From NCBI GenBank assembly GCA_947623455.1, contig OX392529.1:54517186-54581185 (forward strand): a DNA stretch of 64,000 nt, read 5' to 3'. The notes beneath the pieces are model-generated. The model was not told the origin of the DNA, ran no database searches, and worked only from the letters and a program-made list of their open reading frames with translations. This DNA is from Mimachlamys varia. Lineage: Eukaryota; Mollusca; Bivalvia; Pectinida; Pectinidae. Below are positions 1 to 11,200 of this stretch, in pieces (position 1 is the first letter of the stretch; each line of letters opens with the position of its first letter). The translations under genes and the position numbers were made by a program.

Positions 1-138
1 TTAGCTGGCTGTATGATCAAACATGAGTGGGTGGTTTTCCCATAGCTTGTCAAGTCTGTTCTTAAACTGATTTGTTGAGTTGGCAGAGATAACTTGCTCC
101 GGTGTCCACGATCCTATGGTTGAAGCTTTAAATACAGG
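1..138 (-). pseudogene. C-terminal remnant of a non-LTR retrotransposon reverse transcriptase ORF
   Basis: Read on the minus strand from 138 down to a TAA at 3-1, the frame is open for 45 codons and contains ANSTNQFKNRLDKLWENHP. A 'S.N.FKNRLDK.W' tail is typical of the extreme C terminus of reverse transcriptase ORFs of invertebrate non-LTR elements. A TAA lies just upstream in the same frame, so only the tail survives. It sits just before exon 7 of PhyH copy 1, presumably in its intron 6. Family assignment rests on pattern recognition alone. Confidence 0.55.
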
Positions 139-205
139 TTATGTCAATGAACATAGTAAGTGTATCGCATTTAGTGAATGAACCCTAACTAATAATGACT
201 TCCAG

Positions 206-1259
206 CTACTGAGTGGATCTCACAAGTGTGGCCGGATTGACCATTCAATCGTAGCTCACCAGACTGGCGCTGACGTAGATAGGGTCAAGGACATACAAGG
301 GAAGCTTCAGCACGTGCAGGCCGAACTCGATGCAGGTATACTGCGACATAATCAGTGACCTCAGTTTGTTCTGTTTTTAATAAGTACCATTTTGTCGTTA
401 AAATTAATTCCATAAAAAAAGAGAATACTGAATCGTCAACAAAACCAGAATCCGAACTCAAAATCGATTAAACTAGGGGCAAAATGTGAAAAAAGATACC
501 CTTGTAAAAGTATCAAAGAATAAGACCAGGTGTTCCAGGAGAGTAAGCATTTTCTGGAAGAGCACCCGCCATGTATCTTCATTTCACACAAAGATACAAA
601 TTATTTTTTATGAGACAAAGATGGCGACCATTCAACTTGTTCTTAGTTCTGATTAACCTGCATCTGGAAATATATACCGGTATGGATAATATCGATTCGG
701 TGTTTTCAATGCTGTTTCTTTTTTACTGCTAGGTGACGCTCTTTTCTTCCACTGTAACGTTCTCCACACTAGTAGTGACAACACCAGTGGTGATATCAGA
801 CGTGCGCTCATTCTAGCCTACAACCGGAAGTCCAACAACCCAGGACCGCACCAAAAACACCCGGGTTATCGTCCAATCAAACAGGTACACGTGTAAATTA
901 TATATCACCTGTTGATATTTTGAAAAAAAAACCGTTCGACTAATTTGAGTTTTACTGGTATTCAAAATATTTATTACATTTTTTCAGTGAAATATAAAAA
1001 AGTATTCATTCTATGAAAGTGTTTTGCTTTTGCTTTAAAAATGTAAAAAACGGAATATTTAACATTATCTTCAGTAATACCAAATATATTTCAAGAGTAA
1101 GGTTAATATTTCGATATTTTTCGGGAGTTCAGGAAGCATGTATTTAAAACTATATATTTGTTTTCATTGATGCAGGTCTCTGACGACGCTATAAGAAAAT
1201 GTACAAACCTTACCGATTTCGAAGGCAAAGATTTCTGGGTCGTACAACCACAAATATAA
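206..1259 (+). CDS. PhyH-family dioxygenase copy 1, 3' part only (exons 7-9)
   Basis: Three exons are visible: 206-335 (after ttccag), 733-884 (after ctgctag) and 1176-1259 (after tgcag, ending in TAA). The first two have exactly the lengths (130, 152 nt) and phases of exons 7 and 8 in the other copies. Exon 7 carries [12 protein letters not shown]. Exon 8 carries [15 protein letters not shown], with the distal iron-binding histidine, and an arginine 11 residues later (DIRRA) expected to bind 2-oxoglutarate. The C terminus (FWVVQPQI) is shorter than in the other copies and lacks their CEK ending. Exon 7 differs most (HQTGADVDRVKD), so this is an older paralog. Exons 1-6, including HxD, must lie left of the window if the gene is intact. 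An R1 repeat lies in the intron between 335 and 733. Confidence 0.85.
420..680 (+). repeat. Dispersed repeat family R1, copy in intron 7 of PhyH copy 1
   Basis: The copy starts at gagaatactgaatcgtcaac and runs through the family hallmark GTTCCAGGAGAGTAAGC to about gattaacctgcatctgg. R1 is a 250-370-bp unit found about ten times in this window in both orientations. No terminal inverted repeats or coding frame are shared by all copies. It is an unclassified interspersed repeat. Confidence 0.7.
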
Positions 1260-2014
1260 CAAAGTTTCTGACAGCAAAAATCACTGTAACGCCACGTACA
1301 TGTTCACGGACATCGCTCAAATAATATGGACATTCAAAGTGGTATATTTATAGGACAGATGTTGCTGTACTTCTATTTTATTCTATCAGACAGTGGTTTT
1401 CTTGTTACCTGCCAGAAATAATTATAGTAAGGAAGTAAGAAGGTTAATTTTTATTTCTGTATATAGATGACAAGGATATTTGAATATTACTTCATACTCT
1501 ACATTTTTCTGTACAATATATATATATTCGAATACATTTCTTGTTATTTATATGTACATTGTAATAACACAAAATTATTATATATCAGGTAGCGAGAAAT
1601 GTCTATTTCATTAAATGTGGAAAATGACCATTCAGATTTGTGTTATATTATAATGTTATGAATTAATTATCATGGAGAAAGTAATAGACGGCACTGAATG
1701 TCTTGCTCTGATGATGGACAATGTACTCTGCAATGAATCGAACAGAATTGCCTAACTACCACGACAAAAGCTTTATTGCGAAACTTATGCTTAATGTATT
1801 GGACATGTATGGTTAGTAGTTCTGTATCAGATTTTGCGTTATTTGATGTAATGGTCCTTATGATGCATTGTGTTCTTTTATATTGCTCACGCTGACCGAT
1901 TGGTTCAGGCTTCTAAAATCTTCGATTTTAAGTCATTCTTTGATTAGTTACGGGTTCGAGACCTTCGCTAGACAGCTGCCAGTACTGTCTGAAGGTCTTT
2001 TTCTAGGTTTCCTC

Positions 2015-2265
2015 GTGAGGTCGACTGGTGCATTGGATGCTTGGCTTTCACAAATTTAAAGGAGACCGGGGTTCGATTCCCCCAACGGACGTGAAAAGGT
2101 TAAGGGTCACCTGTTCGACCATGTTGGTTTTCTCCGGGTACTCCGGTTTTCTCCCACAATAAGACACTTGCACGCTTACATCAAGTCCAAAAAGAGTGAT
2201 TAATATATGTTGGATAACTTGTTTCATAATAGTTGTAAAATAAATAAAGTTTATATTTACCTCCG
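2015..2265 (+). mobile_element. tRNA-headed SINE
   Basis: The head has an A-box-like GGTGCATTGGATGC and a B-box-like GGGGTTCGATTCCCC. A GTGAAAAGG linker follows, then the body with TTTTCTCCGGGTACTCCGG and TCCCACAATAAGAC, and an AT-rich 3' tail (ataaataaagtttatattt). The same body occurs at 16947-17209 (minus) and 36355-36515. It is a Pol III-transcribed, LINE-mobilised type of element. Confidence 0.75.
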
Positions 2266-2723
2266 CCAACAAACCATGGTACGCCCTGATATTGTTATAG
2301 CTGCAGTACGATGCATAGCATACACAAATTATACTTTATAACAGGAATACGAGGAAACTTTCTTTAACTTCTGTAATGCTTTCATATGGAGCTTTTTAAG
2401 TTGAGGAGTTTCCTTAAGTTAGGTACGTTGATGAAACCAGCATATACACCAGTAACTTTAAAAAAAAAGACATTTAGAAAAGTGTTAATAATAAGAGTAA
2501 CACATGTATATAAATACCTTGTAAAAAATGTATCAATTATAATGGAATGACGGCGCAACTAAGTTATAGGTTAGAGTGAGAAGTGAATAAGATTTAAACA
2601 TAATTTGCAATGTACTTAATGTATTAAATGCATGTTTCTCCCTCACCATTCACTATCTTTAATAACTTTTAAATTAAAATCTATTTAAAATACAATCAAG
2701 AAAGTAAATTATATACAATTACA

Positions 2724-2849
2724 GCCTTTTGATGAGGTCGATACATAGGTTTATCGACCGGAGAAAAAACTAACGACCAAGGACGAAGTCCGAGGTTGAA
2801 ATTTTTTCTCGGGTTCATAAAACCATGTATCAACCGAAATCAAAAGACA
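2724..2849. repeat. Palindromic element with GACGAAGTC apex
   Basis: The arms CCTTTTGAT...GTCGATACAT and ATGTATCAAC...ATCAAAAG are complementary about a centre at 2786, where the sequence is GGACGAAGTCC. The arms are about 55-60 nt with several mismatches. No coding content is present. Confidence 0.7.
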
Positions 2850-3357
2850 ATAATAGTTTTATTATAAATTGATATTTATTATTTAAATTCAGACTACAAG
2901 AAAAAGTGTTTTTATTTTCAACTGCATTTGATCAACTTCTCAAACAGTATTATAACAATACAATGTTAAATAATCCCTGAACACTTTAACCGTTGTAGAT
3001 GTATTCCGTTTGATATTGTTAGACTCCACGCCGTTGAGAATAGCATCTTTTGGATTATTTGTAAGAACGGCGAAACTGCCGTCTGTCATTACTGTTGTTG
3101 TTATTGATGATGCTACACTTGCACGTCATATTTCTGTTTTCAGAAACACCCAGTCAACCAGCCTTTTTACCAGCTGTTTTTGCACGACCGGTCAATATGA
3201 CTATTTATCGGGAATCACGTGGCGCTATCCTAGCAAACCAGAAAGTGTAAAAAATATCAATTTATAATAATGTAACCTATCAAATCGCACTGCCTATGTT
3301 CTTAACTTATCATTATTGTTATTCAAACTATTTCTTCATCGTGACCATTTGGTTTGT

Positions 3358-3925
3358 CATACACAGGCAAAATTTCTTGATGTCAATTCAGGTAAATTTC
3401 AGGTAAATTTCAGGTCAAATTAACCTGAAAAGAGCAAAAAAGTCAATTCATATCAATTTGACTTGAAATTCAGGTCAATTTGACATGAAAGTAATTTCAG
3501 GTGAATTCAGGTGAAATTCATGTGAATTTCCGATGAATTTCCGGTAAATTTCAGGTAAATTTCAGGTGAATTTCAGGTCAAAAAATTACCATGAATCAAC
3601 TATTTTTTGCCTTTTTCAGGTAAATTAGGTCATACACAGGCAAAATTTCTTGATGTCGATTCAGGTAAATTTCAGGTCAAATTAACCTGACAAGAGAAAA
3701 AAAGTCAATTCATGTCAATTTGACCTGAAATTCAGGTCAATTTGACATGAAAGTAATTTCCGGTGAATTCAGGTGAAATTCATGTGAATTTCAGGTGAAT
3801 TTCAGGTAAATTTCAGGTAAATTTCAGGTGAATTTCAGGTCAAAAAATTACCATGAATCAACTTTTATTTGCTCTTTTCAGGTAAATTCAGGTCAATTTC
3901 AGGTCAAGATTTTTTCAGGTGAAAT
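3358..3925. repeat. Satellite-like block of CAGGTAAATT / AGGTCAA motifs, internally duplicated
   Basis: The block is made of 9-11-bp variants of TCAGGTRAATT in both orientations. A larger unit of about 273 bp beginning CATACACAGGCAAAATTTC occurs at 3358 and again at 3631. It contains many AGGTCA / TGACCT hexamers. A short stretch with related motifs lies at 31735-31815. Confidence 0.8.
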
Positions 3926-4099
3926 TGACCAGAAGACATTTTGCCTTTAATGTATTTACTAAACAATATAAATGTATCAATGAATTAATCCGTCGATCAA
4001 CTACAATTACCTGCATAAAAGTTTAAACCTTACTAGTCATATCGCCATAAATCATTTAATGAAGTCTACGTCGATAATCTTCAAAGATGAAGCTAAATT

Positions 4100-4350
4100 G
4101 AGTCATAGATACAGTACGCCGAAATTATCAACACCACTATATCAAAACATAGCTTTTTCATCTTTCTATGATTCGTCAGTGATGCTAAGTGACGAAAGGT
4201 GGGAATCGAATTTTCTAAAGTTCTGTAGAAGCAGAAGGACCAACTTTGTCGATCCCTTTAAATCATGAATTTAGGACAAAATGCGTACAGTACAATTTCA
4301 AACCGTGTACTACAAAAGTGTGTATTTTATAACCCACGCCACTACTCAAC
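4100..4350 (+). repeat. Dispersed repeat family R2, diverged copy
   Basis: It contains ATAGATACAGTACGCCGAAA, GTCAGTGATGCTAAG, GTAGAAGCAGAAGGACC and the terminal GTGTACTAC, in the order seen in cleaner copies (for example 55531 and 59000). The middle is strongly diverged. Confidence 0.6.
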
Positions 4351-4595
4351 TTAAAAAAAAGGTGGTCATCAAGGCTCAAGCGAACCCCGGGGATTAAAAC
4401 ATCCACTAACAGAGTCTACCAACTTGTATCATGAAAGATGAACTTAATTCCATCCACATTATCCAGGTTTTATCTCACATTTGTTTTTACACTGTGCATG
4501 GAAGATATCAAGGTCACTCCGAGACCAAGCATGATGCACCTTATGGAGGAAGAGAGAAGACTAGTTTGAAGCAAAAAAAAAAACAAACAAAAAAA

Positions 4596-4960
4596 TCAGA
4601 GAATACGAAAACATCAACAAAACCATAATCTGAGCTCAAAAATCGATTATACTTGAGGCAGAATATGATCAAAGGAAAGGTTTACACGGAGATCCTCGTA
4701 AAAGTACAAGAGAATAAGGCCAGGTGTTCCGGAAGAGTAAGCGTCTTCTGCTTCATCGACGACAACCGCTATGTAAATCTTGATCACATCAAAGTTAACA
4801 ATAATCCTAAAAAAGAGAACCGAGTCATCATTGTCAATCACAACACAACAAGTAAGCCCACTAATAAGCAAATCAAAAAACGTCCATCTTCATATTACAC
4901 AAAGATACAGACTATTTTAGATCACACTTGCCCGTAGTCTTCATAAACCTGCATCTCTGA
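4596..4960 (+). repeat. Dispersed repeat family R1, near full-length copy
   Basis: It runs from cagagaatacgaaaacatc through GGTGTTCCGGAAGAGTAAGC and CTTCATCGACGAC to cttcataaacctgcatctc. An incidental frame of 94 codons overlaps it. The frame is not conserved between copies. Confidence 0.75.
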
Positions 4961-5716
4961 AATTCCTATGTCGTACGTTTGTTCAGCTGCTGACATCTAT
5001 CACGAAAACCTCGATATTCAGAGCAAGCCCTAGAATAACGAATCATCTGTGACAAACCTCACAATCACTCAGATGTGTCTTCTGAACAGATTATGTCTAC
5101 AAATAATAACAAAAATTCGAGGTTCTTCTATAGCGCTTCTAAGACCATCTCAAAGCGGTTCCCAAATTGTCACTCGTGGTTATAGGGCCTGAGCAACCAG
5201 CAAATATCGTTCTCAACTCCCTGGAGAGCATACAACCGGTGCTACTATTTCGACGCTCACAGCTACCGTTCTACAATTTTTAGTTTGGAAGGAGTGTATG
5301 AATGACCGGTCGTGTGTGGTATGGATTGAAGATGTAAGGTAATTAAGGATAATTAAGGATTAACTTGGATCCATTTTGATGTTATGGAGGTTTAACACCA
5401 GAAAACGGAGTGTACTCTAAATAAACCGCGAAGCGATTAATGATGAGAGTTATGATTTAAACTATACCCTGCGAAAATTTACTTTATTGATAGACTCTTT
5501 TATCTAAAAAATCATAACGCTACTGCATCAGCCAATCAAAAGCGACGTGGTATTTAGTATAAGTAACTTCCTTTTAATGTAACAAAAATATTTCCGTCGT
5601 TACATTACACGGATTGTGATTGTTCCTTCAGTTTCTTTTGTGAATTTGGGTATAAAAGTCGGAGATTTCAGGTTTTCGTTAGTCTGCAATAACACTGACC
5701 TGCTGGTAGGCTCAGT

Positions 5717-5717
<1 letters not shown>

Positions 5718-5753
<36 letters not shown>
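5718..5753. repeat. TC microsatellite
   Basis: An interrupted (TC)n run. It directly precedes the block shared with the region upstream of PhyH copy 3. Confidence 0.9.
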
Positions 5754-5989
5754 ACTCTCGGTTAAATTTCACAACAATCTACTATCAGACACTCTCTTTT
5801 TCATTGTCTGGTAATCGATTTTTGTGAAATTTAACCGCTTAATGTATTAAGCTGAAATTCGGCAGTTATTTCCATTTAGGTTTTAGATGATTAATAACAT
5901 AAAAAGAAAATCGGAACATTTTATTTATATATTTTATTTTAATTATTCATATTTCGCTATATTATCTAAACTGTACTGTGTATTTATAT

Positions 5990-6150
5990 GATTATTCTCC
6001 TGGCCACAAATGCCTGTGTTCGGAAAGAGTAAGAGTCTTCTGCTTCATCGACGACACCCGCCATTTTAATCTTGGTCACATCCAAATGTGCATCAGTCCT
6101 CAAAATCAGAACCGAGTCATCATTGTCAATCACAACAACAAAAAATTAGT
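5990..6150 (+). repeat. Dispersed repeat family R1, partial copy
   Basis: Only the 3' half is present, from GTTCGGAAAGAGTAAGAG through the CTTCATCGACGACACCCGCC core to attgtcaatcacaac. It is followed by R2-like sequence (about 6155-6320). Confidence 0.65.
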
Positions 6151-8259
6151 ACTGTATTCTTTCATATCGTATAATACAAAAGTGTGTATATTATGAATCA
6201 TACCACTAGTCAAATGAGATATTAATGTGGCTATGACGTCTCCAGAAACCTCGGGGTCTAAAACATCAACCAGTAGAGTCTACCACCTCTTATCCTGAAG
6301 GATGACGTAACACACACTATTCAAACTAATGACGCCTTCTGTGTAACGAAATGAACATGCCTGCAATTCTTTGAATTGTTAATTTTTTGCATTTCGTTAC
6401 ATTTTGGTACTTTTTTAATCATCGAAAGACCGATGACATATATAAGATATATAGAACTGCTTTTTTCCAGAAGGAAAGATAGAAAAAGAATATTTTATTT
6501 TTCGATGTTTTGCTTGTTACATCATCTTTATGAAGTTTTTTTTTTTTTAATTTGTTCGCATTTTTCTTTGATTTTAATCTGCATTGATAAGCTAATCTAT
6601 CTTTTCCAATCTTCTTTACCGTATGATATTGGTTTTTGTTTTACATACAAGTAGTGCATAATTTTTAACATTAAAAATCAAGTACGTGTAACAAGTTACA
6701 AGTGATTTTTATTGTGGAGTCAAACCGTGATATGAACTTAATTAATCAGGCAAAATATAAACAAAGGACAAGTTTACACCACCCATGAAAATGTACCAGT
6801 GAAGACTTAATCGAAGTCCAATTTTATTACAAAATAAACATTCAAATAGAGGATTACTTATACCCGTCAGGACAATACATTGAACCTGGTGACCTGAGGT
6901 TTTATCTAAATGTGTCCACCCAAAGGACAAAAATTCGATAAGTTATACATATATATGTTTTCAATATAAATCTGCAAAATCGCGATCAGGGTAAATTGTT
7001 GAAAATTTCAGAATCTCCACTATTCCAGTATTTTCGTATTTCGGATGATGACTGGGGGGAAATTGACTTTGGTCAGACGATTGATATTATTTGGGTCAGT
7101 AGGCGGAGCTACAGGGCATATCGGGTCAACTTGTGTGACTCTAGTCGGTACTTGTGGTTTAACCTTATACTGGAAAGGATTGACATAAACATAAAGTTGC
7201 GCCCTTTCTGGTACGTACTTATTTTTTTTCAACCTTGATTAATATATAAATATAAGAGTGTAAGCGTGTGTAATCATGTAGTCCTTTCTTAAGAGATCTA
7301 CATCATTAGCAAAGGAAGACTAAAGGTTCTGACTGTGGGTCAAAAAGTATTGCCCTTTACTATCTAAGGTGAAAACATTTTATGAAATGTCTGCTGAAGG
7401 GTCGTCTCGTAGGTGATATCTACCTGTATTCGAGCTCGCCAGCACAGATTTGAAGGGGAAGTAAACAACTATATAAATCTGCTTTGAATGACAAAAATTA
7501 GTAATATCATTTCTTTCGTCAGAATAACAACTCCTTCTTCAATGCATTATGAACATATTTTTTTGTTAAGGAGCTGTTCATTATCATTTCTAAACATGAC
7601 AGATATCAAAGTTACCTGCTACAAACTTACTTTCTAGAATAATCATTTGTTTGTCTCACCATTTGGAAAATGATGCCATATATGCAATCTTTAATTTAGG
7701 TTTCTGTTGGCAGACTAATGCTTGATTGATTAAATAAGATAAAAGGAATAATAAAATTAATTATGTATTTTTAGTGATTCTCATGAGCAAGACTGTGCGA
7801 GTTACTGGCCAAATGTTATATATGTATTTTTTTTCAAATTTACTTATTAATTCAAGCTAGTGATGGCATACTTATACAACAAGGTCATATGTATTTGTTA
7901 TACAAATATAAAATGTCTGGAAGTTATGCATCTATGTGTATTAATCAAATTAATCTTGGTAAGATGAGCTGAATTTGAGATATTACATTCATACTTAAAA
8001 AAATTGTAATTATTAGTTAGCAAGGATCTTCCACATTCCCATTTAAACTACTTTTCAACTCGGAAATTCGACAAAAACTAGCGAGAATAATGTGTTTAGA
8101 TGGCGTTCTTCTGAAATTGTAATAAATGGGAAAAGATCCATGTAAGAATGTTGGGGTAGGGGTTCGGATGGATTGACACTGTCAAAGTATTTCAATCAAC
8201 AAAAGGAATAGCAGCGTTTTTTGTAATTACAGGTATACAAGTTCAGTCGCATCTCTGTC

Positions 8260-11200
8260 ATGGCGACGCTGAAAGGAGGTAAGTTATACTATATTAACAT
8301 GGTAGATAATTATCATATATCCTGTATATTTATGATATTGCTTTGTTATGAAAGTATAGTGTTATCAAACAAAGGCAGATATATTACCGTTGTAAATAAC
8401 TTATCGCTTTTATAGTTACACCATGTTCCTTTCGGTTTTTCGAACCTTTGATGCATTGCACGAAAACATATTTATGTTCGAAATACGACTGATTACTGTA
8501 AAAGCCACTATTTTCGCGAATGGTTATTTTCGCTTACCAGCCTAAAAACTGTTCGCGGTGTGACAATTTTTCGCGCTTCCGTCATGTTGTTTTGTACTGT
8601 GTACCTATAATACTAGAGTTTGGGCGGTGGAAAATATGTTCGCGTGTGGATATATTCGCGGAGATTTAATACAAGCGAAAATTTCCACACCGCGAACAAT
8701 TCCACTTTTAGAGTACTTAAATTGTATTCGGGATTAAAAAAAAATAACTACAAAAAAATAAAACCTCCGTTTTATTCATATTCTTACCAATTCATATTGA
8801 ATCACCTTTAGTCAACTAGAATTGGTTTTGCAATACCAATAGAAACATCGAATTGTAACGAATTGAATAAGACAAATGGTGTTATAAATTTTGATATATT
8901 AGTCTATAGATTTCTTTGAAACTTAATCACGTAAAATAATATTTATTTTCGATATATACTTTTGGTTAAGACTTTTTTCTTGTATACCTTCACACAGTCT
9001 ACTCGTATACACCGGAGAGTTTTCGGGTGACGAAGGAAATGAAACATAATTTCGATGACCAGGGCTATATCTTAGTCAAGTAAGTGCTTGGTACAGTATA
9101 TATTATCTGCACTAGCTTTCATGATAAAATATTTTGAAAAAAGTTTATCTGTACAGTAGAACCTTGTTAACTCGAACTCACGTAATTCGAAGGCTCTTTT
9201 TAGTTCGAAGTAATCCGTCAGTTAAGGCCAGACTTGGCACTTGGTATTGAAACTCACCTTACTCGAATACTCGTATAACTATATTTTTATGGTCCTGACG
9301 GGATAACGATGTTCGACTATATATATAAATATAAACAAATGTAATTATTTAAGACGTCCTTTGCACTTTGTTATTGACGTCATAATACATTCAAATCGTC
9401 TTAAGATCAATTAGATGGCTGAAAGCGCTCTGTGTTTTGTTTTAATATATATATTTTGTTGGGTTTTTTAACATTGTCTAGTGAAAGCAATTGTTTCAAG
9501 AAATGAAATATTAGTTCTGTAACAGAAAACAATACTGAACAATATTTCCAATAAAAATGGTTATACTGAAAGGTCTATCATGGTGTTCTACCTAACAAAT
9601 TTACATTCGATAAGTTATGACACATTCAAATTTAAAATGTGTTTTGAAGAATTGATAGAAATGTTTGATTTTTTTTACAATGAGTGTAGTTATACAAACA
9701 AAAATTAAAAAAAGACATTTAATATATCATAAGGGGCTTCTTCGACAAGGAAGAGATGAGCAACGTGAAGAGAGTGTTTGAGGAAGGAGACATCATCAAG
9801 GATAACGGGTTTGCGGTAAGTTCTTTAGCCATACGTATCCACTGGCGAAGTAACAACATCAACATTGCTATTAGACAAAATGTCTATGAAATTAATTTAA
9901 TAAGCTTGACAATAAATAAGAGAATACCGAAGAGTTAACAAAATCATAATCCAAATTCAAAATCGATTAAACCAGGGGCAAAAAATATGAACTAAGGAAA
10001 GATTTACATGGAGACTCTTGTAAATGTACAAGAGAAAAAGACCAGATGTTCCGGAAGAGTAAGAGTCTTCTGCTTCATCGAAGACACCCGCCATGTAAAT
10101 CTCAAGTTCTCAAAATGAGAACCGAGTATCATTGTCAATCAAAACAAGTAAATAGCAAATCACAATACAAAAGACAATTTTACGTTTAAAATAGTTGTAT
10201 TTGCCTAAGTGAATTGAAGCATTTATTTTTTTCCGAATTCTTCTGTCTTTTTCCTAAATAATGTTAAAACTGTTCAGTGTCCTCTATGTTTCTATTGAGA
10301 TTATCGAAGCATAAATACTTAATAATCATCAGACACAATATTCCAAACTTTTAAATATTCTTTTCCTTTTTTTTTCTGAGCTTTGAAAACAAAATTTTAC
10401 TCGTGTAGTTCTTCTGAATGATCTAGATAAGTTCTTTCCTCGCAAAATCTTAAAACCTTTATAATTACGAAATAAGTCAAATGGTGTATCAATGGTGTTT
10501 CTCATTTCTAATGTATCATATATACATGTATAGATGTGATAAAGAACAAAATGCTTTTACATGTAGGTACACTTATTTAAACAAATCCTCTCAAGTCAGC
10601 TTCCATAAAAACAACGATGCTACGGTACATTATCCTGATTTCGGTACAAGATACCAAGAGCCGTTTGAGTACCAATACTTTCACGTGTTTCCAGGTTTAA
10701 TGTAAAGTCATTGTTTTAAATTTGATAATCTAGATGGAAGATGAAGATGGGAAGAAAGGGAGGATGTTGGTATGGAATCAGCCCGGAAATGACGTATCTG
10801 GAATGGTGGCACGTTGTGAGAAGGTCGTCAATACCTGTGAAGATGTAAGAACAAAGCGTTTGATTACGTGGTACATGCAAAAAATCCAAAAGTTTTTCAT
10901 TGTCATCTGAAAGGATGAACGTTTTATACACTTAAGGCTGCACTTAAAACAAATGGCAATTGATCTAGCAAGCAGAAATAAAATCAGTTCATCATATTGC
11001 TATTTCGTCATCTTATGACTAATCATCTTATACTAATCATCCAATGACTATTTATTGATCCTAACGCTTTCCTGGGAGAGATTATTCTTAATTGATTTAT
11101 AATAATGATATGCTATTATTTCGTTGTATACCACGCATTGTGATGATAAACGGAAATCGTCACCGCCATCGGTGTATACACATGGCTTAGAACTAACACT

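Larger units (their letters stand above)
1260..8259. other. Intergenic region between PhyH copies 1 and 2
   Basis: I see no gene here. The region holds a SINE (about 2015-2265), a palindrome (2724-2849), an AGGTCA-rich satellite (3358-3925), R1 and R2 repeat copies, a TC microsatellite, and a block at 5755-6020 that reappears upstream of copy 3 at 19140-19380. The stretch 6330-8230 is AT-rich and shows nothing I can assign. Short open frames here overlap repeats or have no recognisable composition. Confidence 0.6.

Noticed and set aside
4653..4937. Protein containing [16 protein letters not shown], also seen at 5978, 15138, 32027 and 33227
   Set aside because: The peptide is the translation of the R1 repeat core on either strand. 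Frames outside the core are not conserved and contain stops in several copies.
5395..5525. Further GCGAAGC palindrome at about 5430
   Set aside because: CCGCGAAGCG is present, but the arms pair only for a few bases around it, and the better inverted repeat (AGAGTTATGATTT / AAAATCATAACGC) is centred elsewhere. Not counted with the four clear cases.
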